DNA of 64,000 bases, from NCBI GenBank assembly GCA_903932865.1, contig CAIZHQ010000020.1:204468-268467 (forward strand). Reading direction: 5' to 3'. Below, piece after piece: positions 1-7,860 of the stretch. How positions within the stretch are numbered: the first letter of the stretch is position 1; each line of letters opens with the position of its first letter. This DNA is from an uncultured Burkholderiales bacterium (lineage in GTDB: Bacteria; Pseudomonadota; Gammaproteobacteria; Burkholderiales; Burkholderiaceae_C). Made by a program: the position numbers and the translations under genes. The notes beneath the pieces were generated by a model. It searched no databases, was not told the origin of the DNA, and saw only the letters and a program-made list of their open reading frames with translations.

Positions 1-2
1 TC

Positions 3-245
3 CTCGATCGCCCTGTCCAACCCTTGTCTGGCCACCCTGGTTCCTGCCTCGGAGCCGCATGGATGGCAGCGCTTGGCTGTGGCCTGAGTACAAACTGGCA
101 GGGTGCGCAGGCTTTTGTTTCTCTGGGCACACCCGTTGAACCCGACCCCAGGAATCGACGCGTTTATGACCAAGCGTATGGCGATTACCACGAACTTTAT
201 CGCGTACTTAAACCCTTGTTCCAAACGATGGGCGCCAAGCAATGA
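3..245 (+). CDS. FGGY-family carbohydrate kinase, C-terminal end (partial)
   Basis: The reading frame is open from the left edge, so only the last ~80 residues are seen. They match the C-terminal ATPase lobe of xylulokinase-type FGGY kinases: a small-residue helix around GSCLGAAWMAALG and then the family's tail PVEPDPRNRRVYDQAY followed by YHELYRVLKPLF. These enzymes phosphorylate pentuloses or polyols with ATP in the cytoplasm. The stop overlaps the next start (ATGA), so the gene belongs to the operon that follows. The track start (Met at 24) is internal. The exact sugar cannot be told from the tail. Confidence 0.85.
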   Translation, partial: LDRPVQPLSGHPGSCLGAAWMAALGCGLSTNWQGAQAFVSLGTPVEPDPRNRRVYDQAYGDYHELYRVLKPLFQTMGAKQ

Positions 246-955
246 ACCGCACGCGCGCCATGGCTTGGGACATCGACGGCACCTTGGTTGACAGCGAGCC
301 TTTGCACCTGCGTGCGCTCCAGTCGGTCTGCGATGCACATGGCGTTGACATCACGGACTATGGCGACACACCCTTTGTCGGGGTGGCGATCGGCGATGTC
401 TGGCGCTTACTTGCCACCCGTTTCGAAAGTAAGTTCGGACAGCAATCAGGTAACGCCGAGGGCGAGTTCAGGCGCGCCGTTACCCGGTATTACCTCGAGC
501 ATTCAAGTGAGGTTCGCGTATTGCCCGGCGCACGTCAGGCCCTCGAACACCTGTCAAGCTTGGGAGTCTCGTTGGCCGCCGTTTCTAACTCTGAGCGACC
601 GATCGTGCTGGCAAACTTAAAGACGATCGGTGTCCTCGAATTGTTTCAGGTCATCGTCTCACTGGACGATGTGGGGCAACCAAAGCCAGCGGCAGAACCC
701 TATTTGCGGGCGCTAACCACAATGGCGGTACCGGCTCGGGAAGCATGGGCCGTGGAAGACAGCGTTAGCGGTGCGCGATCAGCGCGGGCGGCAGGCCTGA
801 GGGTGCTGATCGTTGGAGAAGATGAGCTACCGCAAGGTGATCAGCGCCTTCACGACCTGCGGGACTTTCAGCAATGGTGGACAACAACAGGTTCGCAAAG
901 CGGTCCGGCCCAGCATGAGTCAACTCTGCTGGCGACTACTGGAGAAAACGAATGA
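242..955 (+). CDS. HAD-superfamily phosphatase / phosphoglucomutase-like hydrolase
   Basis: 237 aa, usual size for a subfamily IA HAD hydrolase. Motif I is DIDGTLVDSEPLH near residues 10-22 (nucleophile and acid/base Asp), motif II is the Ser in AAVSNSE (~114), motif III the Lys in GQPKPAAEPY (~149), and motif IV the acidic VEDSVSGARSA (~172). It resembles beta-phosphoglucomutase and sugar-phosphate phosphatases, soluble and Mg-dependent. It overlaps the kinase before it and the SDR after it by 4 nt each, so translation is probably coupled. A role on a phosphorylated sugar made by the kinase is inferred; the substrate is unknown. Confidence 0.88.
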   Translation: MNRTRAMAWDIDGTLVDSEPLHLRALQSVCDAHGVDITDYGDTPFVGVAIGDVWRLLATRFESKFGQQSGNAEGEFRRAVTRYYLEHSSEVRVLPGARQALEHLSSLGVSLAAVSNSERPIVLANLKTIGVLELFQVIVSLDDVGQPKPAAEPYLRALTTMAVPAREAWAVEDSVSGARSARAAGLRVLIVGEDELPQGDQRLHDLRDFQQWWTTTGSQSGPAQHESTLLATTGENE

Positions 956-1710
956 CATCTATCGTGGTGGTAACAGGCGGCGCCTCAGGAATTGGTGCGG
1001 CCATCTGCACCGAACTGGCGAGTCGGGGCTATACGGTCGTGGTGACGGACATGGACGAAGCTGGCGCCGAGAGTGTCGCGTCAGGATTGCCCGGTGCGCA
1101 TGCACGCAAGCTGGATGTGACACGGGCATCGACCTGTCATGAGGTGGTCACGTCTATCGAATCGGATATCGGCCCGATTCAAGCATGGGTCTCGAATGCG
1201 GGTGTCTCCAGAATGGCGCGGTTCCTAGACATCGATGAAAAACAGTATGACTTCACTCTGGACGTCAACCTGAAAGGACTGTTTTTTTCAGGGCAAGCAG
1301 CTGCACGCGCTATGGCCAAGCGTCAATCCGGCTGTATCGTCAACATCGCCTCAATGGCTGGAAAACAGGGGCGAGTCCCCTTCCTTGCAGACTATGTCGC
1401 CAGCAAATTTGGCGCAATCGGGCTCACGCAAGCGATGGCTTTTGAGCTTGCGCCGTTAGGCATTAGGGTGAACGCGGTATGTCCCGGGTTCGTAGCCACC
1501 TCCATGCAGGTGCGCGAGCTTGAATGGGAGTCGAGCCTTCGCGGCACTGACCCTGAAAGCGTAAAGCGCCAGTGGATCGCCGACACACCCATGGGGCGCC
1601 TAGAGCAGCCACATGATGTGGCGCGGGTCGTTGCTTTTCTTTTGTCCAACGATGCCGGTTTCGTGACCGGGGAGTCGATCGCCGTCAACGGTGGCGCCTT
1701 CATGGATTGA
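952..1710 (+). CDS. SDR-family NAD(P)-dependent oxidoreductase
   Basis: 252 aa classical short-chain dehydrogenase. The N-terminal Rossmann glycine motif is TGGASGIG (residues ~8-15), followed by NAG (~82), catalytic Ser in NIAS, and YVASK (Tyr/Lys). The acidic residue after strand 2 (VTDMD) suggests NAD preference. The C-terminus SNDAGFVTGESIAVNGG is typical of the family. Start is at the ATGA overlap with the HAD gene. With a sugar kinase and phosphatase beside it, a polyol or sugar-alcohol oxidation is plausible but not shown. The gap to the next gene is ~50 nt. Confidence 0.9.
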   Translation: MTSIVVVTGGASGIGAAICTELASRGYTVVVTDMDEAGAESVASGLPGAHARKLDVTRASTCHEVVTSIESDIGPIQAWVSNAGVSRMARFLDIDEKQYDFTLDVNLKGLFFSGQAAARAMAKRQSGCIVNIASMAGKQGRVPFLADYVASKFGAIGLTQAMAFELAPLGIRVNAVCPGFVATSMQVRELEWESSLRGTDPESVKRQWIADTPMGRLEQPHDVARVVAFLLSNDAGFVTGESIAVNGGAFMD

Positions 1711-1763
1711 TTTTCTTTTGATTCCCGTCCCCTCTGTTCCACCTTTTTAAGGAGTATCCCGTC

Positions 1764-2603
1764 ATGAGCACCTCAAGAACACCCCTGTTCCTGCGTCGTT
1801 ATGTTGCTGCCGTCGGAATGGCCGCATGCGCTTTGTGGGCCGCGACGCCCACGCAGGCACAGACCCCGCGGGTCCCTGCACCGGCTGCCCTGGCCGCCAA
1901 AGGGACGATCAACTACTGCGCCACCATCGACAACCCGCCACGGGCATACTTCGACGAAAAACAGCAACCGATCGGTTTCGAGGTAGATCTGGGCGTGGAG
2001 ATCGCAGCCCGAATGGGCCTGAAGGTCAGCTGGATACAACTCAAGTTTCCCGGTTTGGTCCCGGCTCTGCAGGCTCAGCAGTGCGATGCGCTCATGCAGG
2101 AGCTTTTCATAAGGCCCGAGCGCCTAGAAATCATAGATATGGTGCCGTTTTCGCGTACCGGCCAGCAGATTGTTGTTCGCCGTAACGACAACAGCCCTGG
2201 GGCCGGACTTGAGGACTTGGGTGGCAAGAAAATCGCCGTGCCCAACGGCACGACGATTCACAACCTCGCAATCGAAGCGAACAAAAAGCTCAAAGAATCA
2301 GGCAAACCTGAGATCAACCTCGTCGTCTTGCCCACCACGACCGACACCTTCCAGCAATTGGCAACCAATCAAGTTGATGCAGTGGGAACCACCTCGACTG
2401 CAGGCGCCTACTACGTGAGACTGCGTCCGAATGACTTTAAAGCCAAAGGCAACCCATTTGGACTGATAGGTACCGGCATCGGGATTCGAAAGGGCAACAC
2501 CGACTTGACGAACGCCATCAAGAAGTCTTTTGACAGCATAGTGGCGGACGGCACGTATAAAAAATTGATCGACAAGTGGAACATGCAGGGCATGGAACTC
2601 TGA
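1764..2603 (+). CDS. Polar amino-acid ABC transporter, periplasmic binding protein
   Basis: 279 aa solute-binding protein of the SBP_bac_3 (family 3) type. It has an N-terminal Sec signal peptide (twin Arg then the hydrophobic stretch VAAVGMAACALWA, ending near TQAQ). The mature part starts with GTINYCATIDNPPRAYFDE and has the signature IGFEVDLGVEIAARMG at ~residue 73. A strong ribosome site, AAGGAG, lies 8-10 nt upstream of ATG 1764. It is followed directly by its permease and ATPase. The ligand is probably a polar amino acid or a derivative such as an opine or gamma-glutamyl compound, judged from the family and the downstream glutamyltransferase. Confidence 0.92.
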   Translation: MSTSRTPLFLRRYVAAVGMAACALWAATPTQAQTPRVPAPAALAAKGTINYCATIDNPPRAYFDEKQQPIGFEVDLGVEIAARMGLKVSWIQLKFPGLVPALQAQQCDALMQELFIRPERLEIIDMVPFSRTGQQIVVRRNDNSPGAGLEDLGGKKIAVPNGTTIHNLAIEANKKLKESGKPEINLVVLPTTTDTFQQLATNQVDAVGTTSTAGAYYVRLRPNDFKAKGNPFGLIGTGIGIRKGNTDLTNAIKKSFDSIVADGTYKKLIDKWNMQGMEL

Positions 2604-3388
2604 TGGATTTCGACTGGGCATTTTTCGTCGAACGCATCGTCAATCCAGGGGCTCCCTACCTCAACGCGTTGGGCCGCACGGTATCCATGGCCGTGCTGGC
2701 CATGTTCCTGGGGCTTCTTATCGGATTGGTGGTGGGTTTTGGCCGACTTTCACGCTACGGCCTGATTCGGTCGGCCTGCGGCTTCTACGTGTGGTTGATC
2801 CGGGGCATTCCTGTCCTGGTTCTTTTAGTGATGCTGTTTTCCGGTATGGCTGCGGCAGGGCTATTTCGATTCACAGATCTTGAGTTTGCAGGGTTCAAGT
2901 TGACAGCATCCTTCCAAGCTGCGGTCATTGGGCTGGCCATTCATGAAGGCGCCTACATGGCCGAGATTGTGCGCAACGGCATCCAATCCGTGGCACGCGG
3001 CCAAATTGAGGCCGCACGGTCACTGGGAATGAATCCTTGGCTTGTGACTTGGAGAATCGTGATTCCTCAGGCCACCCGCGTCGTCATGCCACCTTTTGGC
3101 AATGATTTCAACCATATGTTGAAGACCACTTCGCTCGCCAGCGTGATCGGTGTACCTGAGATCTTCCAGCTTACAGAAGCCATGTCGGCCACCACATTTA
3201 AGACCTTTGAATTGCTGACGGTGGTGGCCCTCAACTATCTTGTACTCACCGCGATCTGGAACACGATCCAGGGCGTTATTGAAACTCGCTTACGTGCCCA
3301 CGAAATAGACCGGCCCGTGCGAAGTTGGTGGCAGAGCTTTGTCGTGTACTTAACGCCAAGCACGAATAGCTCGGAGCGTCGATCATGA
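2603..3388 (+). CDS. Polar amino-acid ABC transporter, permease
   Basis: About 261 aa inner-membrane permease of the HisM/GlnP family. The start chosen is ATG 2603, which shares a base with the binding-protein stop (TGATG); the track start at 2576 lies inside that gene. Several hydrophobic helices are seen (AVLAMFLGLLIGLVVGF, IPVLVLLVMLFSGMAAAGL). The EAA-loop contact with the ATPase is EAARSLGMNPWLVTWRIVIPQA (~residues 140-161). One permease gene suggests a homodimer. The next gene starts with a 4-nt overlap. Confidence 0.93.
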   Translation: MDFDWAFFVERIVNPGAPYLNALGRTVSMAVLAMFLGLLIGLVVGFGRLSRYGLIRSACGFYVWLIRGIPVLVLLVMLFSGMAAAGLFRFTDLEFAGFKLTASFQAAVIGLAIHEGAYMAEIVRNGIQSVARGQIEAARSLGMNPWLVTWRIVIPQATRVVMPPFGNDFNHMLKTTSLASVIGVPEIFQLTEAMSATTFKTFELLTVVALNYLVLTAIWNTIQGVIETRLRAHEIDRPVRSWWQSFVVYLTPSTNSSERRS

Positions 3389-4161
3389 GAACAGAGAATT
3401 CCCAGCCGCTTGTGAGGGCGATCGATGTACGAAAGCGCTTCGGAGATACGGAGGTTCTGTGCGGCGTTAATTTAGAGGTGCATCGTGGAGAAGTTCTTTG
3501 CATCATCGGCCCTTCTGGATCCGGAAAGAGTACCTTCCTGAGGTGCATCAATCAACTCGAGATCTATCAAGAGGGGAGAATTTTGGTCAACGGTGAGTTG
3601 ATAGGTTACAAGGAAACGGGAGGCCGTTTGCTCCCGATTGGTAACCGACAGGTCGTACTGCAACGACGCCGAATCGGTATGGTGTTCCAGCAGTTCAACC
3701 TTTTTTGGCACATGACTGTGATGGAAAACATCATTGAAGCCCCTGTCCGCGTGCTAGGTCAATCGGTAGCTCAGGCCAGGCAAAACGCGATGCGACTGCT
3801 TGAACGAGTCGGTCTTGCGGCCAAGGCTGAGGCCTACCCGATGAAGTTATCTGGTGGCCAACAGCAACGTGCCGCAATCGCTCGCGCATTGGCCATGAAT
3901 CCTGAGCTGATTCTGTTCGACGAACCTACGAGCGCACTAGATCCGGAAACAACAGGAGAAGTACTTTCAGTGATCTCTGAGTTGGCCTCCACTGGCATGA
4001 CCATGATTATCGTGACACACGAAATGGGGTTTGCACGGCAGGTTGCAAACCGCGTCGTGCTCATGGAAGAAGGCCAGATCCGGCATGAGGCCCCACCCGA
4101 TCAATTTTTTGGCAATCAAGCGCCAGCGCGTCTGCAAGCGTTTCTCTCCACCATTCACTAA
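3385..4161 (+). CDS. Polar amino-acid ABC transporter, ATP-binding subunit
   Basis: 258 aa, GlnQ/HisP type. Walker A is GPSGSGKST (~residues 42-50), the Q-loop is VFQQFNLFWHMTVMEN, the ABC signature is LSGGQQQR, Walker B is LILFDEPTSALDP, and the H-loop is IIVTHE. All catalytic residues are present. A ~15-residue insertion after the first strands (around LIGYKETGGRLLPIG) is common in the opine/histidine branch. ATGA overlap with the permease; 10 nt separate it from the glutamyltransferase. Confidence 0.94.
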   Translation: MRTENSQPLVRAIDVRKRFGDTEVLCGVNLEVHRGEVLCIIGPSGSGKSTFLRCINQLEIYQEGRILVNGELIGYKETGGRLLPIGNRQVVLQRRRIGMVFQQFNLFWHMTVMENIIEAPVRVLGQSVAQARQNAMRLLERVGLAAKAEAYPMKLSGGQQQRAAIARALAMNPELILFDEPTSALDPETTGEVLSVISELASTGMTMIIVTHEMGFARQVANRVVLMEEGQIRHEAPPDQFFGNQAPARLQAFLSTIH

Positions 4162-4171
4162 AGTAAAAAAT

Positions 4172-5737
4172 ATGCTCACACTTGGCGCCATTGCCTCACC
4201 ACATGCCCTGGCCACACAGTCGGGCCAGCGTGTGCTCCACGACGGCGGCACTGCAGTTGACGCGGCTATTGCAACCTGCGCAGTGCTGACTGTCGTCTAC
4301 CCGCACATGAACTCAATTGGCGGCGACATTCAGGCGTTGTTAGCCCTTCCAGACGGCCGCACTAGGGCGCTCGGCGGCAGTGGGGCAGCTGCAGCGGCGT
4401 TAAGTGCACAGGCCTTGCGCGGTAAGCATGCATCCATGCCGATCCACGGTGTTCACCCGATCACCGTACCAGGCGTGATCGCCGCATGGGGGGAACTGCA
4501 CGCTCAAGGCGGACGCCTGCCGTGGGCACGACTTCTGGAGGATGCCGTTGCTCTTGCGCAAAACGGGGTGCCAGTAGCAGCGGCTCTTGGGAGAGACCTC
4601 GACGCATTGCAGGAACGGTTACGTTTAGATGCAGGGTTATTTGGCGTTTTTTTTCGACCCGACGGGCGCGTATTGCGCACGGGCGAAATCCTCAAGCAAC
4701 CAGCCCTTGCCGCGAGTCTGGCGCTGATCGCCAAAGACGGGCCTGATGCGTTCTACAGGGGCGAAGTAGGTGCCAATTTTGTCAACGGGGTGCGGGCTCA
4801 AGGTAGCCTGCTGACCCGCGCAGATTTGGCGAGCCATCATTCACTTTGGCTTGAACCGCTGTCCACGAGTTTCGGGCCTTATGAAATTCTGACAACGCCG
4901 CCCGTATCCCAAGGCTTTGTGCTTATGCAGTTGCTGGCCGCGATGCGCCAAATGGACCTCGAGTCGGCCGATCCGAGCGACAAAGCTGCGACAACGCTGG
5001 CACGCCTGTGCGCCATCACAGCAGACCTTCGAGACCGTCACCTTGGGGATCCAGAGCATGCTCGCGTCGACATCGACTACCTACTTTCCGACCGCATGAT
5101 CGGAGACTTGGTTCGCAGAGCCAGCGATCTAACCATGCCAATACCGGCAACTCCGCCCCTACCTCGCCCCAGTGGCGACACCGTGGCAATAGTGGCACAG
5201 GATGCGCTGGGTCATTCAGTGACTGTCATCCAAAGTATCTTTCACGCATTCGGGGCCGGTATGTTGGAGTCGTCAACGGGCATCGTGTGCCAGAACCGCG
5301 GTGCCGCATTCACACTGCACGAAGGTCCTGCGGTGTTAACAGGTGGGAGCAGACCCCCGAGCTCGTTGACAGCAACTTTATTGCGCCGCAATGGAGAGAT
5401 TGAGGCTGCCTTGGGCTGCATGGGGGGCAAGAGTCAGCCGCAAATTCTCGCTCAGGTACTCATGCGCCTGCTGGCAGGAACTGCGCCCGCCGATGCGCTA
5501 GCGGCTCCCCGCTGGGTTGTGGGTACGTTCGGCCAAGGCAATGAAAATGTAGTGCTGGCTGAATCTGCGCTGGGAGATGCAGGCCGTCAAGCGCTTTCCC
5601 AAGTAGGGCTACCGCTGGTGTTTGGCGCCGAGCGCGACGATCGGGCAGGTCATGTTCAATTCGTACGCCGATACCCGGACGGGCAGTTTGAAAGCGCCAC
5701 TGATCCTCGAGGAGATGGCCTTCAGACGTCAAGCTGA
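4172..5737 (+). CDS. Gamma-glutamyltransferase family protein (Ntn hydrolase)
   Basis: 521 aa when started at ATG 4172, 10 nt after the ATPase; the longer track start lies inside the ATPase gene. The N-terminus (IASPHALATQSGQ, GGTAVDAAIA, then NSIGGDIQAL) is typical of GGT-like Ntn hydrolases. The predicted self-cleavage and nucleophile Thr is in SGDTVAIVAQD, and the distal glycine motif is GCMGGKSQPQ. The short PPVSQG loop is more like YwrD-type GGT-like proteins than classical GGT. These enzymes hydrolyse or transfer gamma-glutamyl amide bonds. No clear signal peptide is seen, so cytoplasmic action after ABC uptake is likely. Confidence 0.88.
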   Translation: MLTLGAIASPHALATQSGQRVLHDGGTAVDAAIATCAVLTVVYPHMNSIGGDIQALLALPDGRTRALGGSGAAAAALSAQALRGKHASMPIHGVHPITVPGVIAAWGELHAQGGRLPWARLLEDAVALAQNGVPVAAALGRDLDALQERLRLDAGLFGVFFRPDGRVLRTGEILKQPALAASLALIAKDGPDAFYRGEVGANFVNGVRAQGSLLTRADLASHHSLWLEPLSTSFGPYEILTTPPVSQGFVLMQLLAAMRQMDLESADPSDKAATTLARLCAITADLRDRHLGDPEHARVDIDYLLSDRMIGDLVRRASDLTMPIPATPPLPRPSGDTVAIVAQDALGHSVTVIQSIFHAFGAGMLESSTGIVCQNRGAAFTLHEGPAVLTGGSRPPSSLTATLLRRNGEIEAALGCMGGKSQPQILAQVLMRLLAGTAPADALAAPRWVVGTFGQGNENVVLAESALGDAGRQALSQVGLPLVFGAERDDRAGHVQFVRRYPDGQFESATDPRGDGLQTSS

Positions 5738-5759
5738 TCTTAGGGGCACAATCGGTCAT

Positions 5760-6626
5760 ATGGTGATTTCTAATTCAGCGCCCTTGATGGCCCCAAGCCA
5801 GAAACCGCAGCGAACCAAGCAGACGACCCTGCCAGCTGCGGTTCGGCAACAGCGAATCTTTGAACTCGTAAAACAGGACGGGTACGTGCGAGTCTCAGAT
5901 TTGGCGAAGCATTTTGGAATTTCTCAGATGAGCGCTAGACGGGACCTAGACTCGCTGAGCAGGCAAGGGTTGATCCAGCGTTCTCAAGGGGCCGCAGTAG
6001 CACTGTCAGCAGAGTTAACGTCAAACGGAAACAATGGCCTGAGCGATGCGGACATGCGGGAGTTACAGTACGAGACACGGCGGCGAAGGCAGATCGCCGC
6101 CAAACAATCGATTGCCCGCTCTGCTGCGGTGCTTTTGTCATCTGATGACAATATTGCACTGGATGTCGGCAGCTCGGTGCTGACGCTTGCCCGTGAACTG
6201 AGCAAGCACGCCGGTATGCACGTATTCACGAACCATCTGCGCGTCGCGAGCCTGCTGGCAGGATCACGCTGTGTTGTGCTGATGCCAGGGGGAATCGTCC
6301 GGGCCCAGGAACTCTCCATCTGTGGTGAGCAGGCAGTGAAAGATACCTCGCAGCGCTGGTTCAGCAAGGCTTTTATCGGTTTGGCAGGTCTGACCGAGGA
6401 CGGCGGGTTCGATTCATCACCTGAGGACACGCTGGTCAAGCACGCCTACATCAAGCATGCCGACCAAGTCATTCTTCTGTGCGATTCCAGCAAGTTCGGC
6501 AAGCGATCTCTTGTGCGGGCCTGCGCACTGGATGAGATTGATGTGCTCATCACAAACGCACCTCCTCCACGAGCACTTGCGACCGCCCTGGCCGCCGCTT
6601 CGGTCAAGGTGTTAGTGGCCAACTGA
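5760..6626 (+). CDS. DeoR/GlpR-family transcriptional regulator
   Basis: 288 aa from ATG 5760; the track start 5622 would put ~46 unrelated residues inside the glutamyltransferase gene. The DeoR-type helix-turn-helix is near residues 25-75 (RQQRIFELVKQDGYVRVSDLAKHFGIS and SARRDLDSLSRQGLIQRSQGAA). The C-terminal DeoR sensor domain has ALDVGSSVLTLAREL and ends with LITNAPP. DeoR proteins usually repress and sense a phosphorylated sugar, which fits the kinase and phosphatase at the head of the operon. Last gene of the operon, probably autoregulatory. Confidence 0.9.
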   Translation: MVISNSAPLMAPSQKPQRTKQTTLPAAVRQQRIFELVKQDGYVRVSDLAKHFGISQMSARRDLDSLSRQGLIQRSQGAAVALSAELTSNGNNGLSDADMRELQYETRRRRQIAAKQSIARSAAVLLSSDDNIALDVGSSVLTLARELSKHAGMHVFTNHLRVASLLAGSRCVVLMPGGIVRAQELSICGEQAVKDTSQRWFSKAFIGLAGLTEDGGFDSSPEDTLVKHAYIKHADQVILLCDSSKFGKRSLVRACALDEIDVLITNAPPPRALATALAAASVKVLVAN

Positions 6627-6640
6627 TCTGAAAGTCGGAG

Positions 6641-6704
6641 TGAATCGCCCTGGATTTTTAAGAGGCTAGACACTTTGAGCTGATGGCACCTGAGCAAGAA
6701 TTCA
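6641..6704. repeat. 64-bp repeat copy 1, possible IS3-like end remnant
   Basis: The stretch starting TGAATCGCCCTGGATTTTTA aligns along its length with 32191-32254 (TGAATAGCCCCGGATTTTGG), including shared ACACTTT, GATGGC and GAATTCA positions. From memory the layout (TGAAnnGCCCnGG end, then an ATG-AGCAA-like start) resembles ends of some IS3-family elements, but no transposase is present. In both places it directly follows the last gene of a cluster. Confidence 0.45.
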
Positions 6705-7075
6705 CGCCTACCTGCTCCATTGAGCACCCAGTTCCATTGAGCCGGACGGAGCAAGCTTCTCGACCAGCTCAGCCTCCATGAGTTCGAGCGCCAAGGTGAT
6801 ACTGCGCTCCGAAAAGTGTCTACAGGTTTGGGGAAATGCCAGGTTCGCTGGGCTGAATAGCTGGACTCATTTCAAAACAAACGTAGCGTTTTTTTCAAGC
6901 TGAGCACAGCGCTAGTTGCCTCTGCGCAGAGGCAAAAAGCAAGGCCGCATTGACACTATGCTGGCGTCACTGATAACAGATTGAATTGGAGTTGTTTGAC
7001 TGTTCCGAAATCTATGAAAAGACTTCGAAAAATCTATGAGAAGTAGTAAACTCGGGCCATACTACTTTTAACATA

Positions 7076-7107
7076 AGAAAAAGCACCTAGAGTTTCCTCT
7101 AAGTGCT
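7076..7107 (-). terminator. Terminator downstream of the tRNA-Val 3' half
   Basis: The hairpin AAGCACcTAGAG / CTCTAaGTGCTT (7081-7107) is followed on the minus strand by a T-run. It lies ~20 nt beyond the CCA end of the tRNA-Val fragment, where a tRNA terminator belongs. Its presence here, but not at the second fragment (33343), suggests this copy keeps the original chromosomal end of the tRNA gene. Confidence 0.7.
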
Positions 7108-7127
7108 TGATTTCATTGGGAATTTTT

Positions 7128-7173
7128 TGGTGGGCGATGCAAGTTTCGAACTTGCGACCCCTGCAGTGTGAAA
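7128..7173 (-). other. 3' half of tRNA-Val(CAC), island attachment core (copy A)
   Basis: On the minus strand this reads TTCACAC (anticodon loop, CAC), 3' anticodon stem TGCAG, variable loop, T-arm GCAAG-TTCGAAA-CTTGC, acceptor strand ATCGCCC, A and CCA. The sequence on the 5' side of the anticodon loop cannot pair, so the 5' half is missing. A tRNA 3' half of this kind is what site-specific integration into a tRNA gene leaves at the distal end of an island. Relative to copy B (33343) the T-stem differs by paired changes. Confidence 0.8.
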
Positions 7174-7383
7174 ACGCCAACATTTCACCCTTTTCCCCTT
7201 TAAAAACAACAACTTAGCTGTTTTCAACAGGGTCAAAGTAGTATACTTGTAGTATGCCCATGTAATTATAAAGTGATATTATACTTTCACTTCTGTGACT
7301 CCGGCTGTAAACCAGTGTCATTTCTTTTTACGGTGCTGTTTTTTAAGCACTTGCAGAACATTCATTGTGGCTCAGAAACGGCT

Positions 7384-7572
7384 CAATGTATATAGAGTTT
7401 TGGTTCGAGCCGGCTCAATGTATATAAAGTTTCAAGCCCCGGACCGGCAATGTGTATGGAGTTTTGGTTGGCACCGGGCAATGTATATAAAGTTTTCGCT
7501 CAAACACACTCAATGTATATGGAGTTTTGGTTGGCACTGGGCAATGTATATAAAGTTTTGATGGCGACCATT
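7384..7572 (+). repeat. Tandem ~31.5-bp repeat array, six units (copy A)
   Basis: Units begin CAATGTATATAAAGTTTT (variants TATAGAG, TGTATGGAG) at 7384, 7416, 7448, 7479, 7511 and 7542, spaced 32, 32, 31, 32 and 31 bp. That is three helical turns, so all sites would face the same side of DNA. Two more units sit near 7771 and 7803. There are no unique spacers, so this is not CRISPR. Arm-type integrase sites or a segregation/replication protein array are possible. Confidence 0.8.
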
Positions 7573-7860
7573 GAGCACCCTCTTCCTATGAGTTGGGCAC
7601 CGCAAGATGGCGATTGCTTTGTGCGCGCCCGATCCAAAGTCAATATGCGGAATTTGATAACAGTTAAATCGCCTGAACAATTTCACAACTTTGATCAAGT
7701 GTCATTCCTTTTTACGCTGAAACTTTTTCGAGCCACAACTTTTAATCGAACCACAGGTAGAGCCGTCGCTCAATGTGTATAAATTTTTTGTTTGAAGTGC
7801 CCGATTTGCATGAAGTTTGCGATTTGTACTTCGCCCTTCCCAATTAGTCTTGCACACAAT

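Larger units (their letters stand above)
6627..7127. other. Intergenic region left of the tRNA-Val fragment
   Basis: No convincing gene. It holds a 64-bp segment (6641-6704) repeated at 32191-32254, a perfect 16-bp palindrome GCCTCTGCGCAGAGGC at 6918-6933, an inverted repeat AAGTAGTA/TACTACTT around 7041-7070, and the tRNA terminator at 7076-7107. The minus ORF 6446-6754 mostly shadows the DeoR gene. This is the probable junction between backbone and islands. Confidence 0.6.
7128..7836. repeat. ~0.7-kb direct repeat, copy A (tRNA core plus repeat array)
   Basis: From the tRNA fragment to about 7836 the sequence is highly similar to 33343-34017. Shared landmarks in the same order: AACATTTCACC, AACAACAACTTAGCTGTTTT, GTAGTATACTTGTAGTAT, TCATTTCTTTTTACGGTGCT, the TGTATATAAAGTTTT array, GAGCACCCTCTTCCTATGAG, and TTTTTTGTTTGAAGTGCCCG. 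Differences are scattered substitutions and small indels. No credible gene lies inside; ORF 7295-7561 only translates the array. Confidence 0.85.

Noticed and set aside
5622-5759. Upstream extension of the DeoR gene
   Set aside because: It would lie inside the gamma-glutamyltransferase gene and add residues unlike the family's N-terminus.
7128-7210. Complete tRNA-Val gene
   Set aside because: The 5' side of the anticodon stem and the D-arm cannot be formed; only the 3' half is present.
7295-7561. 88-aa ORF with repeated MYIKF/WSFGWH peptides
   Set aside because: It only translates the ~31-bp DNA repeat array. There is no ribosome site and the frame is not conserved in copy B.
7384-7572. Possible CRISPR array
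   Set aside because: Units are directly adjacent and degenerate, with no unique spacers and no cas genes.
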